A stretch of DNA of 64,000 nt from Streptomyces seoulensis (lineage in GTDB: Bacteria; Actinomycetota; Actinomycetes; Streptomycetales; Streptomycetaceae): the NCBI RefSeq assembly GCF_004328625.1, contig NZ_CP032229.1, positions 5,270,001 through 5,334,000 of the forward strand, read 5' to 3'. The stretch's first letter is position 1. Every line of letters begins with the position of its first letter. A program made the translations under genes and the position numbers. The notes beneath the pieces are model-generated. The model saw only the letters and a program-made list of their open reading frames with translations. It ran no database searches and had not been told where the DNA came from. Below, in pieces: positions 8,626-16,423 of the stretch.

Positions 8626-10458
8626 TCAGGACCGGTAGAGGGCTTCCACCTCGTGCTCGTACGCCTTCTCGATCGCCTTGCGCTTCAGCTTCAGCGACGG
8701 CGTCAGCAGCCCGTGCTCCTCGGTGAACGGCTGGGCCAGGATGCGGAACGTACGGATCGACTCAGCCTGCGAGACCAGAGTGTTCGCCGCGACCACCGCC
8801 CGGCGCACCTCGGTCTCCAGATCGGCGTCGTGCACCAGCTCGGCCGGGGCCGGGCGGGGCTTGCCGCGCATCTGGAGCCAGTGGTCGACCGCCTCCTGGT
8901 CCAGGGTGACCAGCGCCGCGATGTACGGGCGGTCGTTGCCGACGACGATGCACTGGTTGACCAGCGGATGATCCCGCACCCGCTCCTCCAGCACGCCGGG
9001 GGAGACGCTCTTGCCGCCGGAGGTCACCAGGATCTCCTTCTTGCGGCCGGTGATGGTCAGATAGCCGTCCTCGTCCAGCGAGCCCAGGTCACCGGTGGCG
9101 AGCCAGCCGTCGTGCAGGGTCTCGTCGGTCGCCTTGGGGTTGTTGAGGTAGCCCTGGAAGACGTTCCCGCCGTGCAGCCAGACCTCGCCGTCGTCGGCGA
9201 CGTGCACGCTCACCCCGGGGACGGCCTGGCCGACGGTGCCGTAGCGGGTGCGCTCGGGCGGGTTGGCGGTGGCGGCGGCCGTCGACTCGGTCAGGCCGTA
9301 GCCCTCGTAGATCTGGACGCCGGCGCCCGCGAAGAACAGGCCGAGGCGGCGGTCCATCGCCGAGCCGCCCGACATCGCGTTGCGGATACGGCCGCCCATC
9401 GCCGCGCGGACCTTGGAGTACACCAGCTTGTCGAAGAGCTGGTGCTGCATCCTCAGGCCCGCCGAGGGACCGGGGCCGATGCCCCACGCCTTGGCCTCCA
9501 GGGCGTCGGCGTACTTCACGGCCACGTCGACCGCCTTCTCGAAGGGCGTCGCCTTGCCGTCCTTCTCCGCCTTGCGCCGGGCCGAGTTGAACACCTTCTC
9601 GAAGATGTACGGCACCGCCAGGATGAACGTCGGCCGGAACGCGGCGAGGTCCGGCAGCAGGGCGGCCGCGTGCAGCTGGGGCTGGTGGCCGAAGCGGACC
9701 CGGCCCCGGAGCGCGGCGACCTCCACCATGCGGCCGAAGACGTGCGCCAGCGGCAGGAAGAGCAGGGTGGACGCCTCGTCGCCCTTTTTTGAGTGGAACA
9801 CCGACTCCCAGCGGCGGATCACCGCGTCCGCCTCGAACATGAAGTTGCCGTGCGAGAGGACGCAGCCCTTGGGGCGGCCGGTGGTGCCCGAGGTGTAGAT
9901 GACGGTGGCGGTGGACTCCGGGGTGACCGCCGCGCGGTGCCGGTGCACCACATCGTCGTCCAGGTGCGCCCCGGCGTCGTACAGCTCCCGTACGCAGTTC
10001 GCGTCGAGCTGCCAGAGCTGGCGCAGGCGGGGGAGGCGGCCGATGACCGTGGCGATCGTCATCGCGTGGTCCTCGTGCTCCACCACGGCGGAGGTGACCT
10101 CGGCGTCGTGCAGCATCCAGAAGCACTGCTCGGCGGAGGAGGTCGGGTAGATCGGCACCACCTGGGCGCCGATCGTCCACAGCGCGAAGTCGAAGAGGGT
10201 CCACTCGTAACGGGTGCGGGACATGATGGCGACCCGGTCGCCGAAGCGGACGCCCTGGGCGAGCAGGCCCTTGGCGAGGGCGACGACCTCGTCACGGAAC
10301 TCGGCGGCGGTCACGTCCCGCCACTTGCCCTGATCGTCCTTGCGGCCGAGGGCGATGTGCAGCGGGTCGGTGCGCGCGTTGTCGAAGACGGTGTCGGCCA
10401 GACCGCCCACCGGCGGCTCCGACTCCCTCTCCGTCGCAGGGTTGGTGAACTCGCGCAA
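8626..10458 (-). CDS. Long-chain acyl-CoA synthetase (AMP-forming)
   Basis: A 610-residue ANL-superfamily fatty acyl-CoA ligase of the FadD15 type. It carries the AMP-binding P-loop VIYTSGTTGRPKG (about 195), YEGYGLTEST (A5) and the hinge/A8 segment TGDLGSLDEDGYLTITGRKKEILVTSGGK (shown by its key residues TGD and GRKKE), with a C-terminal Lys in LKLKRKAIEKAYE. It activates long-chain fatty acids with ATP and CoA at the inner membrane face. The start is TTG at 10458 (MREFTNPATE) after a purine tract GGGGGGAGCGAGG. The N-terminal start is the least certain part. Confidence 0.92.
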   Translation of the reverse strand: MREFTNPATERESEPPVGGLADTVFDNARTDPLHIALGRKDDQGKWRDVTAAEFRDEVVALAKGLLAQGVRFGDRVAIMSRTRYEWTLFDFALWTIGAQVVPIYPTSSAEQCFWMLHDAEVTSAVVEHEDHAMTIATVIGRLPRLRQLWQLDANCVRELYDAGAHLDDDVVHRHRAAVTPESTATVIYTSGTTGRPKGCVLSHGNFMFEADAVIRRWESVFHSKKGDEASTLLFLPLAHVFGRMVEVAALRGRVRFGHQPQLHAAALLPDLAAFRPTFILAVPYIFEKVFNSARRKAEKDGKATPFEKAVDVAVKYADALEAKAWGIGPGPSAGLRMQHQLFDKLVYSKVRAAMGGRIRNAMSGGSAMDRRLGLFFAGAGVQIYEGYGLTESTAAATANPPERTRYGTVGQAVPGVSVHVADDGEVWLHGGNVFQGYLNNPKATDETLHDGWLATGDLGSLDEDGYLTITGRKKEILVTSGGKSVSPGVLEERVRDHPLVNQCIVVGNDRPYIAALVTLDQEAVDHWLQMRGKPRPAPAELVHDADLETEVRRAVVAANTLVSQAESIRTFRILAQPFTEEHGLLTPSLKLKRKAIEKAYEHEVEALYRS

Positions 10459-10796
10459 ACCTCGCTCCCCCCTTGCTCGCTCTTCCTCGCTCCTCCGTCA
10501 CGGACCCGCGACGCTCCGCACAGCGCCGTGAAAGCTACCCCACCGAATGGCCGGATGGGAGGGGTCCGGAAACCGGCCAAACCTCACGTACCTCACGGAC
10601 ACCACCCGGAAAATCCCCGCACATGCGGAAGGGCCGGACACGATACTGACGGGTCGGTACGTACCCCGGTCGTAATCTCCACCGAATCTGTACGGGCCGG
10701 TCACGGGGTGGGGCGTGGCGCAGAGGGGTCGGGGAGGCTGTCGGTCACTGCCACAAGGGCGCCGGGGCGAAATGCGCCATCTCCCCTCCGGGAGCC
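10459..10796. other. 338-bp intergenic region without a supportable gene
   Basis: Spacer between the acyl-CoA ligase start and the LysR gene stop, both on the minus strand. Next to the ligase start (10459-10500) the minus strand holds a purine tract with GAGCGAG/GAGCGAGC repeated several times, which may supply the ligase ribosome-binding site. The rest is of ordinary composition. I see no convincing small gene, RNA gene or strong terminator. The ligase promoter should lie here. Confidence 0.5.
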
Positions 10797-11666
10797 TCAG
10801 CCGCTCCGCCGCCGCAGCCGCTCCCCGCCCGCCAGGATCGCCGCCGCGAGTGCGTTCGCCGCGCCCTCCGTCGTGCCCCTCGCGCGGGCGTGGGTCAGGG
10901 TGAAGTCGACCTTGCCGAGGTCGGGGAGGCCGGCGCGGTCGGGGATACGGGTCAGGCCCGGGGGGATGAGGTGGCGGGAGTGGGCCATGACGCCGAGGCC
11001 CGCTCGGGCGGCGGCGATGAGGCCGTTGAGGCTGGCGCTGGTGCAGACGACGCGGTAGGGGCGGGAGTGGGCGTCCAGGGTCTCCAGGGCGCGGGCGCGG
11101 GTGATGCCGGGTGGGGGATAGACGATCAGGGGGACGGGGCGGTCCGGGTCGAGGCGCAGGCGGTCCGTGCCGATCCAGACGAGGTCGTCCCGCCAGACCA
11201 GGCGGCCGCGTGGGTCCTCGGGGCGGCGCTTGGCGAGGACCAGGTCGAGCTTGCCCTCGGCCAGGCGCTCGTGCAGCGTGCCGGACAGCTCCACCGTGAG
11301 TTCGAGGTCGACCTCGGGATGGTCGTACCGGAAGCCCTCCAGGATCTCCGGGAGCCGGGTCAGCACGAAGTCCTCCGAGGCGCCGAACCGCAGCCGGCCC
11401 CGTACGCGCGGGCCGGAGAAGTACGCCGACGCCTGCTCCTGCACCTCCAGCAGCCGCCGCGCGAACCCGAGCATCGCCTCGCCGTCGCCGGTCAGTTCCA
11501 CCGAGTGGGTGTCACGCGCGAACAGCTGGCGGCCCGCCGCCTCCTCCAGCCGGCGCACGTGCTGGCTCACCGTCGACTGCCGCAGCCCCAGCCGCCGCGC
11601 GGCCTGCGTGAAGCTGAGCGTCTGCGCCACCGCGAGGAACGTCCGCAGGTGCGTGGGGTCGTACAT
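10797..11666 (-). CDS. LysR-family transcriptional regulator
   Basis: A 289-residue LysR-type regulator. The N-terminal winged helix-turn-helix is textbook (LRTFLAVAQTLSFTQAARRL, then LRQSTVSQHVRRLEE) and is followed by a periplasmic-binding-like effector domain from about residue 90 (RLRFGASEDFVLTRLPEIL). It is divergent from the bile-acid-symporter-family gene at 11793, the usual LysR arrangement with its target, so it probably controls that transporter and itself from the 126-bp gap. The effector is unknown. Confidence 0.94.
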   Translation of the reverse strand: MYDPTHLRTFLAVAQTLSFTQAARRLGLRQSTVSQHVRRLEEAAGRQLFARDTHSVELTGDGEAMLGFARRLLEVQEQASAYFSGPRVRGRLRFGASEDFVLTRLPEILEGFRYDHPEVDLELTVELSGTLHERLAEGKLDLVLAKRRPEDPRGRLVWRDDLVWIGTDRLRLDPDRPVPLIVYPPPGITRARALETLDAHSRPYRVVCTSASLNGLIAAARAGLGVMAHSRHLIPPGLTRIPDRAGLPDLGKVDFTLTHARARGTTEGAANALAAAILAGGERLRRRSG

Positions 11667-11695
11667 GGAGGCCAGCCTAGCCCGGTCATCACGAA

Positions 11696-11736
11696 CCGCG
11701 ATCGCAGTCAGAGCGGTATGCCGGATTCCGCGATCG
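11696..11736. promoter_or_regulatory. Directly repeated CCGCGATCG, possible LysR operator
   Basis: The 9-mer CCGCGATCG occurs at 11696-11704 and again at 11728-11736, 32 bp apart (about three helical turns), inside the divergent LysR/symporter gap. Same-face spacing of repeated half-sites fits binding by a tetrameric LysR protein. This is inference only. Confidence 0.3.
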
Positions 11737-11792
11737 GCGCCGACCGGGCACGATGGAGATCGTCCGCCCCCACCGACACGCTACGGAGCCCT

Positions 11793-12815
11793 GTGAAACG
11801 CCGGCTGCCCATCGACCCGTACATCGCGCTGCTCCTCGGCACGGTGGGCCTGGCCGCGCTGCTGCCCGCGCGGGGTGTCGCCGCCGACGTGGCCTCCGGT
11901 GCCTCGACGGCCGCCATCGCGTTCCTGTTCTTCCTCTACGGCGCCCGCCTCTCCACCCGCGAGGCGATGGACGGACTGCGCCACTGGCGGCTCCATCTCA
12001 CCGTCCTGGCCTGCACCTTCGTCGTCTTCCCGCTACTCGGGCTGGCGGCGCGCGGACTGGTACCGGTACTGCTGACCCAGCCGCTGTACCAGGGTCTGCT
12101 GTTCCTCACCCTGGTGCCGTCGACCATCCAGTCCTCCATCGCCTTCACCTCCATCGCGCGCGGCAACGTCCCCGCCGCCATCTGCGCCGGCTCCTTCTCC
12201 TCCCTCGTCGGCATCGTGGTCACCCCGCTGCTCGCCTCCGTGCTGCTGGGCAACTCCGGCGGCGGCTTCTCCGCCGACTCGCTGCTGAGGATCGTGCTGC
12301 AACTGCTGGTGCCGTTCCTCGCCGGACAGCTCCTGCGGCGCTGGATCGGCGGCTTCGTCGCCCGGCACAAGAAGGTGCTCGGACTGGTCGACCGTGGCTC
12401 GATCCTGCTGGTCGTCTACACCGCGTTCAGCGAGGGCATGGCCCAGGGCATCTGGCACCAGGTGAGCGTCCCGAGGCTCGGCGCGCTGCTCCTGGTGGAG
12501 GCGGTCCTGCTCGCGGTGATGCTGGCGCTGACCTGGTACGGGGCGCGGGCGCTCGGGTTCGGCCGGGGCGACCGCATCGCCATCCAGTTCGCCGGGTCGA
12601 AGAAGTCCCTCGCCTCCGGACTCCCCATGGCCGGCGTCCTGTTCGGCGCCCACGCCTCCCTCGCCGTACTGCCGCTGATGCTCTTCCACCAGATGCAGCT
12701 CATGGTCTGCGCGGTCATCGCCAAGCGCCGCGCCCACGACCCCGAGGAATCCCCGGCCGCACAGGCCCAGGTACCCCGCCCGCGCGTGCGGCCGGACGGC
12801 GACGGCGCCCCGTAG
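11793..12815 (+). CDS. Bile acid:sodium symporter family transporter (SBF/BASS)
   Basis: A 340-residue membrane protein with about nine or ten hydrophobic segments. SBF/BASS family signatures are FLFFLYGARLSTREAMDGL near residue 50, VPSTIQSSIAFTSIARGNVPAAICAG near 110-135 and FAGSKKSLASGLPMAGVLFG near 270. Related proteins export or import organic anions with Na+ or H+. The GTG start at 11793 follows ACGGAG. Longer upstream frames are excluded because they overlap the LysR gene. It is probably regulated by the divergent LysR protein. Confidence 0.9.
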   Translation: MKRRLPIDPYIALLLGTVGLAALLPARGVAADVASGASTAAIAFLFFLYGARLSTREAMDGLRHWRLHLTVLACTFVVFPLLGLAARGLVPVLLTQPLYQGLLFLTLVPSTIQSSIAFTSIARGNVPAAICAGSFSSLVGIVVTPLLASVLLGNSGGGFSADSLLRIVLQLLVPFLAGQLLRRWIGGFVARHKKVLGLVDRGSILLVVYTAFSEGMAQGIWHQVSVPRLGALLLVEAVLLAVMLALTWYGARALGFGRGDRIAIQFAGSKKSLASGLPMAGVLFGAHASLAVLPLMLFHQMQLMVCAVIAKRRAHDPEESPAAQAQVPRPRVRPDGDGAP

Positions 12816-12894
12816 ACCGCCGAACGCGTCTCGTTCACGCACCCGTTGATCCAGATTTCCGGCACGGACAGCGGGCGAGGGCTAACGTTCCGTC

Positions 12895-13428
12895 ATGACC
12901 GCAGCCCCCGTACTCGACCCCCGGCGCACCGCCCTGGTCCTCGTCGACCTCATGGACCGTCTCGTCGCGCTGCCGCTTGAACCCCGCAAGGGCACCGAAG
13001 TGCTCACCGCCTGCGAGGAGTTGGCGGCGCGGTGCCGCGCCGGGGGAGCGCTCGTCGTACTCGTCCGGGTCGAACGGCCCGCCGTCGCCGAACAGCCGCC
13101 CGGCAGCGGTCTCGTGGCCGGACTGCTCCACGAGGGCGACCGGGAGGTGGTCAAGCGGACCATCGGGGCGTTCCAGGGCACCGGGCTGGACGAGCTGCTG
13201 CGGGACCAGGGCGTCGACACCCTCGTCCTCGGCGGCATCGCCACCAACCTGGGGGTCGAGTCCACCGCCCGCGCCGCCGCCGACCTGGGCTACGAACTGG
13301 TCTTCGTGGAGGACGCCATGGCCGCGTTCACGGCCGCCGAGCACGACGCGTCGGTACGGCTGGACTTCCCCCGCCTGGGCACGGTCACCATGGTCGGACG
13401 GCTGGACTTCGCGGCCGTACGGGACTGA
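12895..13428 (+). CDS. Isochorismatase-family hydrolase
   Basis: A 177-residue isochorismatase-like hydrolase. It has the catalytic Asp in LVLVDLMDRLV and the Lys in VVKRTIGAF. The position that carries the nucleophilic Cys in nicotinamidase-type members is Gly here (GGIATNLGVESTARA). Gly at that site is also found in isochorismatase/YecD-type proteins, so a vinyl-ether hydrolase is more likely than an amidase. No Shine-Dalgarno is visible. TAACGT lies 6 bp upstream of the ATG, which would suit a leaderless transcript. It is divergent in function from its neighbours and appears monocistronic. Confidence 0.88.
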   Translation: MTAAPVLDPRRTALVLVDLMDRLVALPLEPRKGTEVLTACEELAARCRAGGALVVLVRVERPAVAEQPPGSGLVAGLLHEGDREVVKRTIGAFQGTGLDELLRDQGVDTLVLGGIATNLGVESTARAAADLGYELVFVEDAMAAFTAAEHDASVRLDFPRLGTVTMVGRLDFAAVRD

Positions 13429-13440
13429 GGGCGTACCTTT

Positions 13441-13502
13441 CCGGCCACCCGGCGGCCCCTCCCACCGGCCACCCGACGGCCCCTCCCACCGACCGCCCGA
13501 CG
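13441..13502. repeat. 24-bp tandem repeat, about 2.6 copies
   Basis: The unit begins CCGGCCACCCG and ends GGCCCCTCCCA. Copies occupy 13441-13464 and 13465-13488 (one difference), with a diverged partial copy at 13489-13502. It lies between the isochorismatase-family gene and the MFS gene. It has no visible function and may vary in copy number. Confidence 0.7.
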
Positions 13503-13580
13503 CACGGAGCCGACCGTTCACCGCAAACGCGCCGCGCCCCTCCTTCTCAACCCACCCGCCCCGACCTACCGTCCGGCCCC

Positions 13581-14909
13581 ATGAGCAGCCCCCCTGTCGC
13601 GCCCCCGGGCTGGAGCCGCTGGCTCGTACCGCCCGCCGCGCTCTCCGTCCACCTCTCCATCGGCCAGGCGTACGCCTGGAGCGTGTTCAAGCCACCCCTG
13701 GAATCCGCGCTGCACCTCGACGGCACCCAGAGCGCGCTGCCGTTCCAGCTGGCGATCGTGATGCTCGGTCTTTCCGCCGCGTTCGGCGGCACCCTGGTCG
13801 AGCGCAACGGCCCGCGCTGGGCGATGACCGTGGCCCTGGTCTGCTTCTCCTCCGGGTTCCTGATCTCCGCGCTCGGCGCCCAGACCCAGCAGTACTGGCT
13901 GATCGTCCTCGGGTACGGGTTCGTCGGCGGCATCGGCCTGGGCATCGGCTACATCTCGCCCGTCTCCACCCTGATGAAGTGGTTCCCGGACCGGCCCGGC
14001 ATGGCCACCGGCATCGCCATCATGGGCTTCGGCGGCGGCGCCCTGATCGCCTCGCCGTGGTCGGCCCAGATGCTGGAGTCCTTCGGCACCGGCCACTCCG
14101 GGATCGCGCTGGCGTTCCTGGTGCACGGGCTCGCGTACGCCGTGTTCATGACCCTCGGCGTGCTGCTGGTCCGGGTGCCCCGGCCGGACGGGCGCACCAA
14201 GAGCGGCACGGACGCGGCCGTGGGCGTCCAGGTCTCGGCCCGCAGCGCGCTGCGCACCCCGCAGTTCTGGTTCCTGTGGGTCGTGCTGTGCACCAACGTC
14301 ACGGCCGGGATCGGCATCCTGGAGAAGGCCGCGCCGATGATCACGGACTTCTTCGCGGACAGCTCCACCCCGGTCTCCGTCTCGGCGGCGGCTGGCTTCG
14401 TCGCCCTGCTGTCGGCGGCCAACATGGCGGGCCGGATCGGCTGGTCCTCCACCTCCGACCTCATCGGCCGCAAGAACATCTACCGGGTCTACCTGGGCGT
14501 CGGCGCGCTGATGTACCTGGTCCTCGCCCTTTTCGGGGACACCTCCAAGCCGCTGTTCGTGCTGTGCGCGCTGGTCGTCCTCTCCTTCTACGGCGGCGGC
14601 TTCGCCACGGTCCCCGCGTATCTGAAGGACCTCTTCGGCACGTATCAGGTCGGCGCCATCCACGGCCGGCTGCTCACCGCCTGGTCCACCGCGGGCGTAC
14701 TCGGCCCGCTGATCGTCAACTGGATCGCCGACCGGCAGGAGGGCGCGGGCAAGCACGGACCCGCGCTGTACGGACTCTCCTTCTCGATCATGATCGGCCT
14801 GCTCCTCGTCGGTTTCGTCGCCAACGAGCTGATCCGCCCCGTCCACCCCCGTCACCACGTCCCCGCCCCGAAGGAGGCCCCCGATGCCCAGCGAGAGCAG
14901 CCCGCCTGA
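13581..14909 (+). CDS. MFS transporter, oxalate/formate-antiporter-like
   Basis: A 442-residue, 12-TM major facilitator protein of the OFA (OxlT-like) family. It shows the N-terminal GQAYAWSVFKPPLE, GFVGGIGLGIGYISPVSTLMKWFPDRPG (the long loop typical of OFA members) and the mid-protein SDLIGRKN signature. Such carriers exchange small carboxylates. ATG 13581 gives the homologue-like N-terminus MSSPPVAPPGWSRW; the longer frame only shadows the upstream gene. No Shine-Dalgarno is seen, and TACCGT lies 8 bp upstream. The 3' end overlaps a 42-codon gene that is probably its partner. Confidence 0.92.
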   Translation: MSSPPVAPPGWSRWLVPPAALSVHLSIGQAYAWSVFKPPLESALHLDGTQSALPFQLAIVMLGLSAAFGGTLVERNGPRWAMTVALVCFSSGFLISALGAQTQQYWLIVLGYGFVGGIGLGIGYISPVSTLMKWFPDRPGMATGIAIMGFGGGALIASPWSAQMLESFGTGHSGIALAFLVHGLAYAVFMTLGVLLVRVPRPDGRTKSGTDAAVGVQVSARSALRTPQFWFLWVVLCTNVTAGIGILEKAAPMITDFFADSSTPVSVSAAAGFVALLSAANMAGRIGWSSTSDLIGRKNIYRVYLGVGALMYLVLALFGDTSKPLFVLCALVVLSFYGGGFATVPAYLKDLFGTYQVGAIHGRLLTAWSTAGVLGPLIVNWIADRQEGAGKHGPALYGLSFSIMIGLLLVGFVANELIRPVHPRHHVPAPKEAPDAQREQPA

Positions 14910-15012
14910 CCGGCGCCCCCTGATCGCCCTCTCCTGGCTCTGGGTGGGCGCGCCGCTCGCCTACGGGCTGTACGAACTGGTGCGGAAGGCGACGCAGCTG
15001 TTCACCGGGTGA
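14884..15012 (+). CDS. 42-residue MFS transporter small subunit
   Basis: A tiny gene missed by length cut-offs. ATG 14884 is preceded by a near-perfect ribosome-binding site (GAAGGAGG at 14869-14876), and the gene overlaps the last 26 bp of the MFS gene in another frame. The product begins MPSESSPPDRRPLIALSWLW and has one hydrophobic helix (about 13-30) ending in YELVRKATQLFTG. Short single-TM partners of OFA-type MFS carriers are known as MFS transporter small subunits. The overlap implies translational coupling and 1:1 assembly. The family match is from memory; the gene signal itself is strong. Confidence 0.85.
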   Translation: MPSESSPPDRRPLIALSWLWVGAPLAYGLYELVRKATQLFTG

Positions 15013-15039
15013 GGTGTCGGGCGCCCGTACGAGGGTCTG

Positions 15040-15082
15040 CGTGAAGCCGACAAAGGGGATGCCCGATTCCTGTGGCTTCACG
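15040..15082 (+). other. Inverted repeat upstream of the KAS III gene
   Basis: CGTGAAGCC (15040-15048) and GGCTTCACG (15074-15082) are perfect complements. ACA/TGT extend the stem after one bulged G. It lies 28 bp after the MFS small-subunit stop and 75 bp before the KAS III start. It could be a terminator (no T-run follows) or an operator. Confidence 0.4.
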
Positions 15083-15156
15083 TACCCCCGTACCCGTGAG
15101 TCACTGCGCAGACTGGAGAGTCCCGCCAACCACGGCAGCAGTGAGGGGACCCCGAC

Positions 15157-16104
15157 ATGCACGGCTCGCGTATCGCCGCGATCGGCCACTACCAGCCCGC
15201 CAAGGTGCTCACCAACGAGGACCTGGCGCGCATGGTCGACACCAGCGACGAGTGGATCACCAGCCGGGTCGGCATCCACACCCGGCACATCGCGGGCCCC
15301 GACGAACCGGTGGACGAGCTGGCCGCGCACGCCGCCGCCAAGGCCCTGGCCGCGGCCGGGCTCGCCCCCGGCGACATCGACCTGGTGCTGGTCGCCACCT
15401 CCACCGCGATCGACCGCTCCCCTAACACCGCCGCCCGGGTCGCGGCCCGGCTGGGCATTCCCGAGCCCGCCGCGATGGACGTCAACGTGGTGTGCGCCGG
15501 CTTCACCCACGCGCTGGCCACCGCCGACCACACGGTACGGGCGGGCGCCGCGACGCGTGCGCTGGTGATCGGCGCGGACAAGATGTCCGAGGTCACCGAC
15601 TGGACCGACCGCACCACTTGCGTCCTGGTCGGCGACGGCGCGGGCGCGGCGGTGGTCGAGGCGTGCGCGCCGGGGGAGGAGGCCGGGATCGGGCCGGTGC
15701 TGTGGGGTTCGGTGCCGGAGATGGGCAACGCGGTACGGATCGAGGGCACGCCGCCGAGGTTCGCGCAGGAGGGGCAGAGCGTGTACCGCTGGGCCACCAC
15801 CCAGCTCCCGCCGATCGCCCGGCGGGCCTGCGAGAAGGCCGGCGTCGACCCGGCCGAGCTGGCGGCGGTCGTCCTGCACCAGGCCAACCTGCGGATCATC
15901 GAGCCGCTGGCGCAGAAGATCGGCGCGGTGAACGCGGTCGTGGCCCGCGATGTCACCGAGTCCGGCAACACCTCCGCCGCGAGCATCCCGCTCGCCCTCT
16001 CCAAGCTGATCGAACAGGGCGCCGTCCGCACCGGCGACCCGGCCCTCCTGTTCGGCTTCGGCGGCAACCTCTCCTACGCCGGCCAGGTGATCCGCTGCCC
16101 CTGA
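15157..16104 (+). CDS. Beta-ketoacyl-ACP synthase III family protein
   Basis: A 315-residue FabH-like thiolase-fold condensing enzyme with an intact triad: Cys113 (NVVCAGFTHA), His241 (VVLHQANLRI) and Asn271 (ESGNTSAASI). It would join an acyl-CoA starter to malonyl-ACP in the cytoplasm. No fatty-acid synthase or acyl-carrier gene lies nearby, so it is likely an accessory FabH paralogue or a starter-unit/acyltransfer enzyme. ATG 15157 follows GTGAGGGGACC. Confidence 0.92.
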   Translation: MHGSRIAAIGHYQPAKVLTNEDLARMVDTSDEWITSRVGIHTRHIAGPDEPVDELAAHAAAKALAAAGLAPGDIDLVLVATSTAIDRSPNTAARVAARLGIPEPAAMDVNVVCAGFTHALATADHTVRAGAATRALVIGADKMSEVTDWTDRTTCVLVGDGAGAAVVEACAPGEEAGIGPVLWGSVPEMGNAVRIEGTPPRFAQEGQSVYRWATTQLPPIARRACEKAGVDPAELAAVVLHQANLRIIEPLAQKIGAVNAVVARDVTESGNTSAASIPLALSKLIEQGAVRTGDPALLFGFGGNLSYAGQVIRCP

Positions 16105-16213
16105 CCCGGGGTGGCCGAAGGCACAGATACGCAGGTGAAAGGCGCTCCGAAACCTTGGTATTGTTGTCCATGTCGCCGCGGGGAACACCCCCGGCCGGGT
16201 GACAGACACCTTG

Positions 16214-16300
16214 TCCGGGTGGCGGAATGGCAGACGCGCTAGCTTGAGGTGCTAGTGCCCTTTATCGGGCGTGGGGGTTCAAGTCCCCCCTCGGACACCA
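16214..16300 (+). tRNA. tRNA-Leu (anticodon GAG)
   Basis: An 87-nt class II tRNA with an encoded CCA end. The acceptor stem GTCCGGG pairs with CTCGGAC (one G-U). The anticodon stem CTAGC/GCTAG encloses loop TTGAGGT, giving anticodon GAG. A long variable arm (GCCC-tttat-GGGC) and the T-loop GTTCAAG are present. It reads CUC/CUU leucine codons, which are abundant in this genome. Confidence 0.97.
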
Positions 16301-16301
16301 C

Positions 16302-16330
16302 AAAGGCCCTTGCTGAGCAAGGGCCTTTTT
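16302..16330 (+). terminator. Rho-independent terminator of tRNA-Leu
   Basis: A perfect 12-bp stem, AAAGGCCCTTGC / GCAAGGGCCTTT, with loop TGA, followed by further Ts. It starts two bases after the tRNA CCA end. This is the strongest intrinsic terminator in the window. Confidence 0.93.
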
Positions 16331-16423
16331 GTCGTTCCGGGCTCGCCTTTCCGAGGTTTCCGCACCTCGGTGTCGGCATGGGTGGTAAATACAGTCATCC
16401 AGTACGACAGAAAGTGAACCGCC

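Noticed and set aside
13441..13502. CRISPR-like repeats
   Set aside because: Two adjacent 24-bp units with no spacers; a plain tandem duplication. No cas genes occur in the window.
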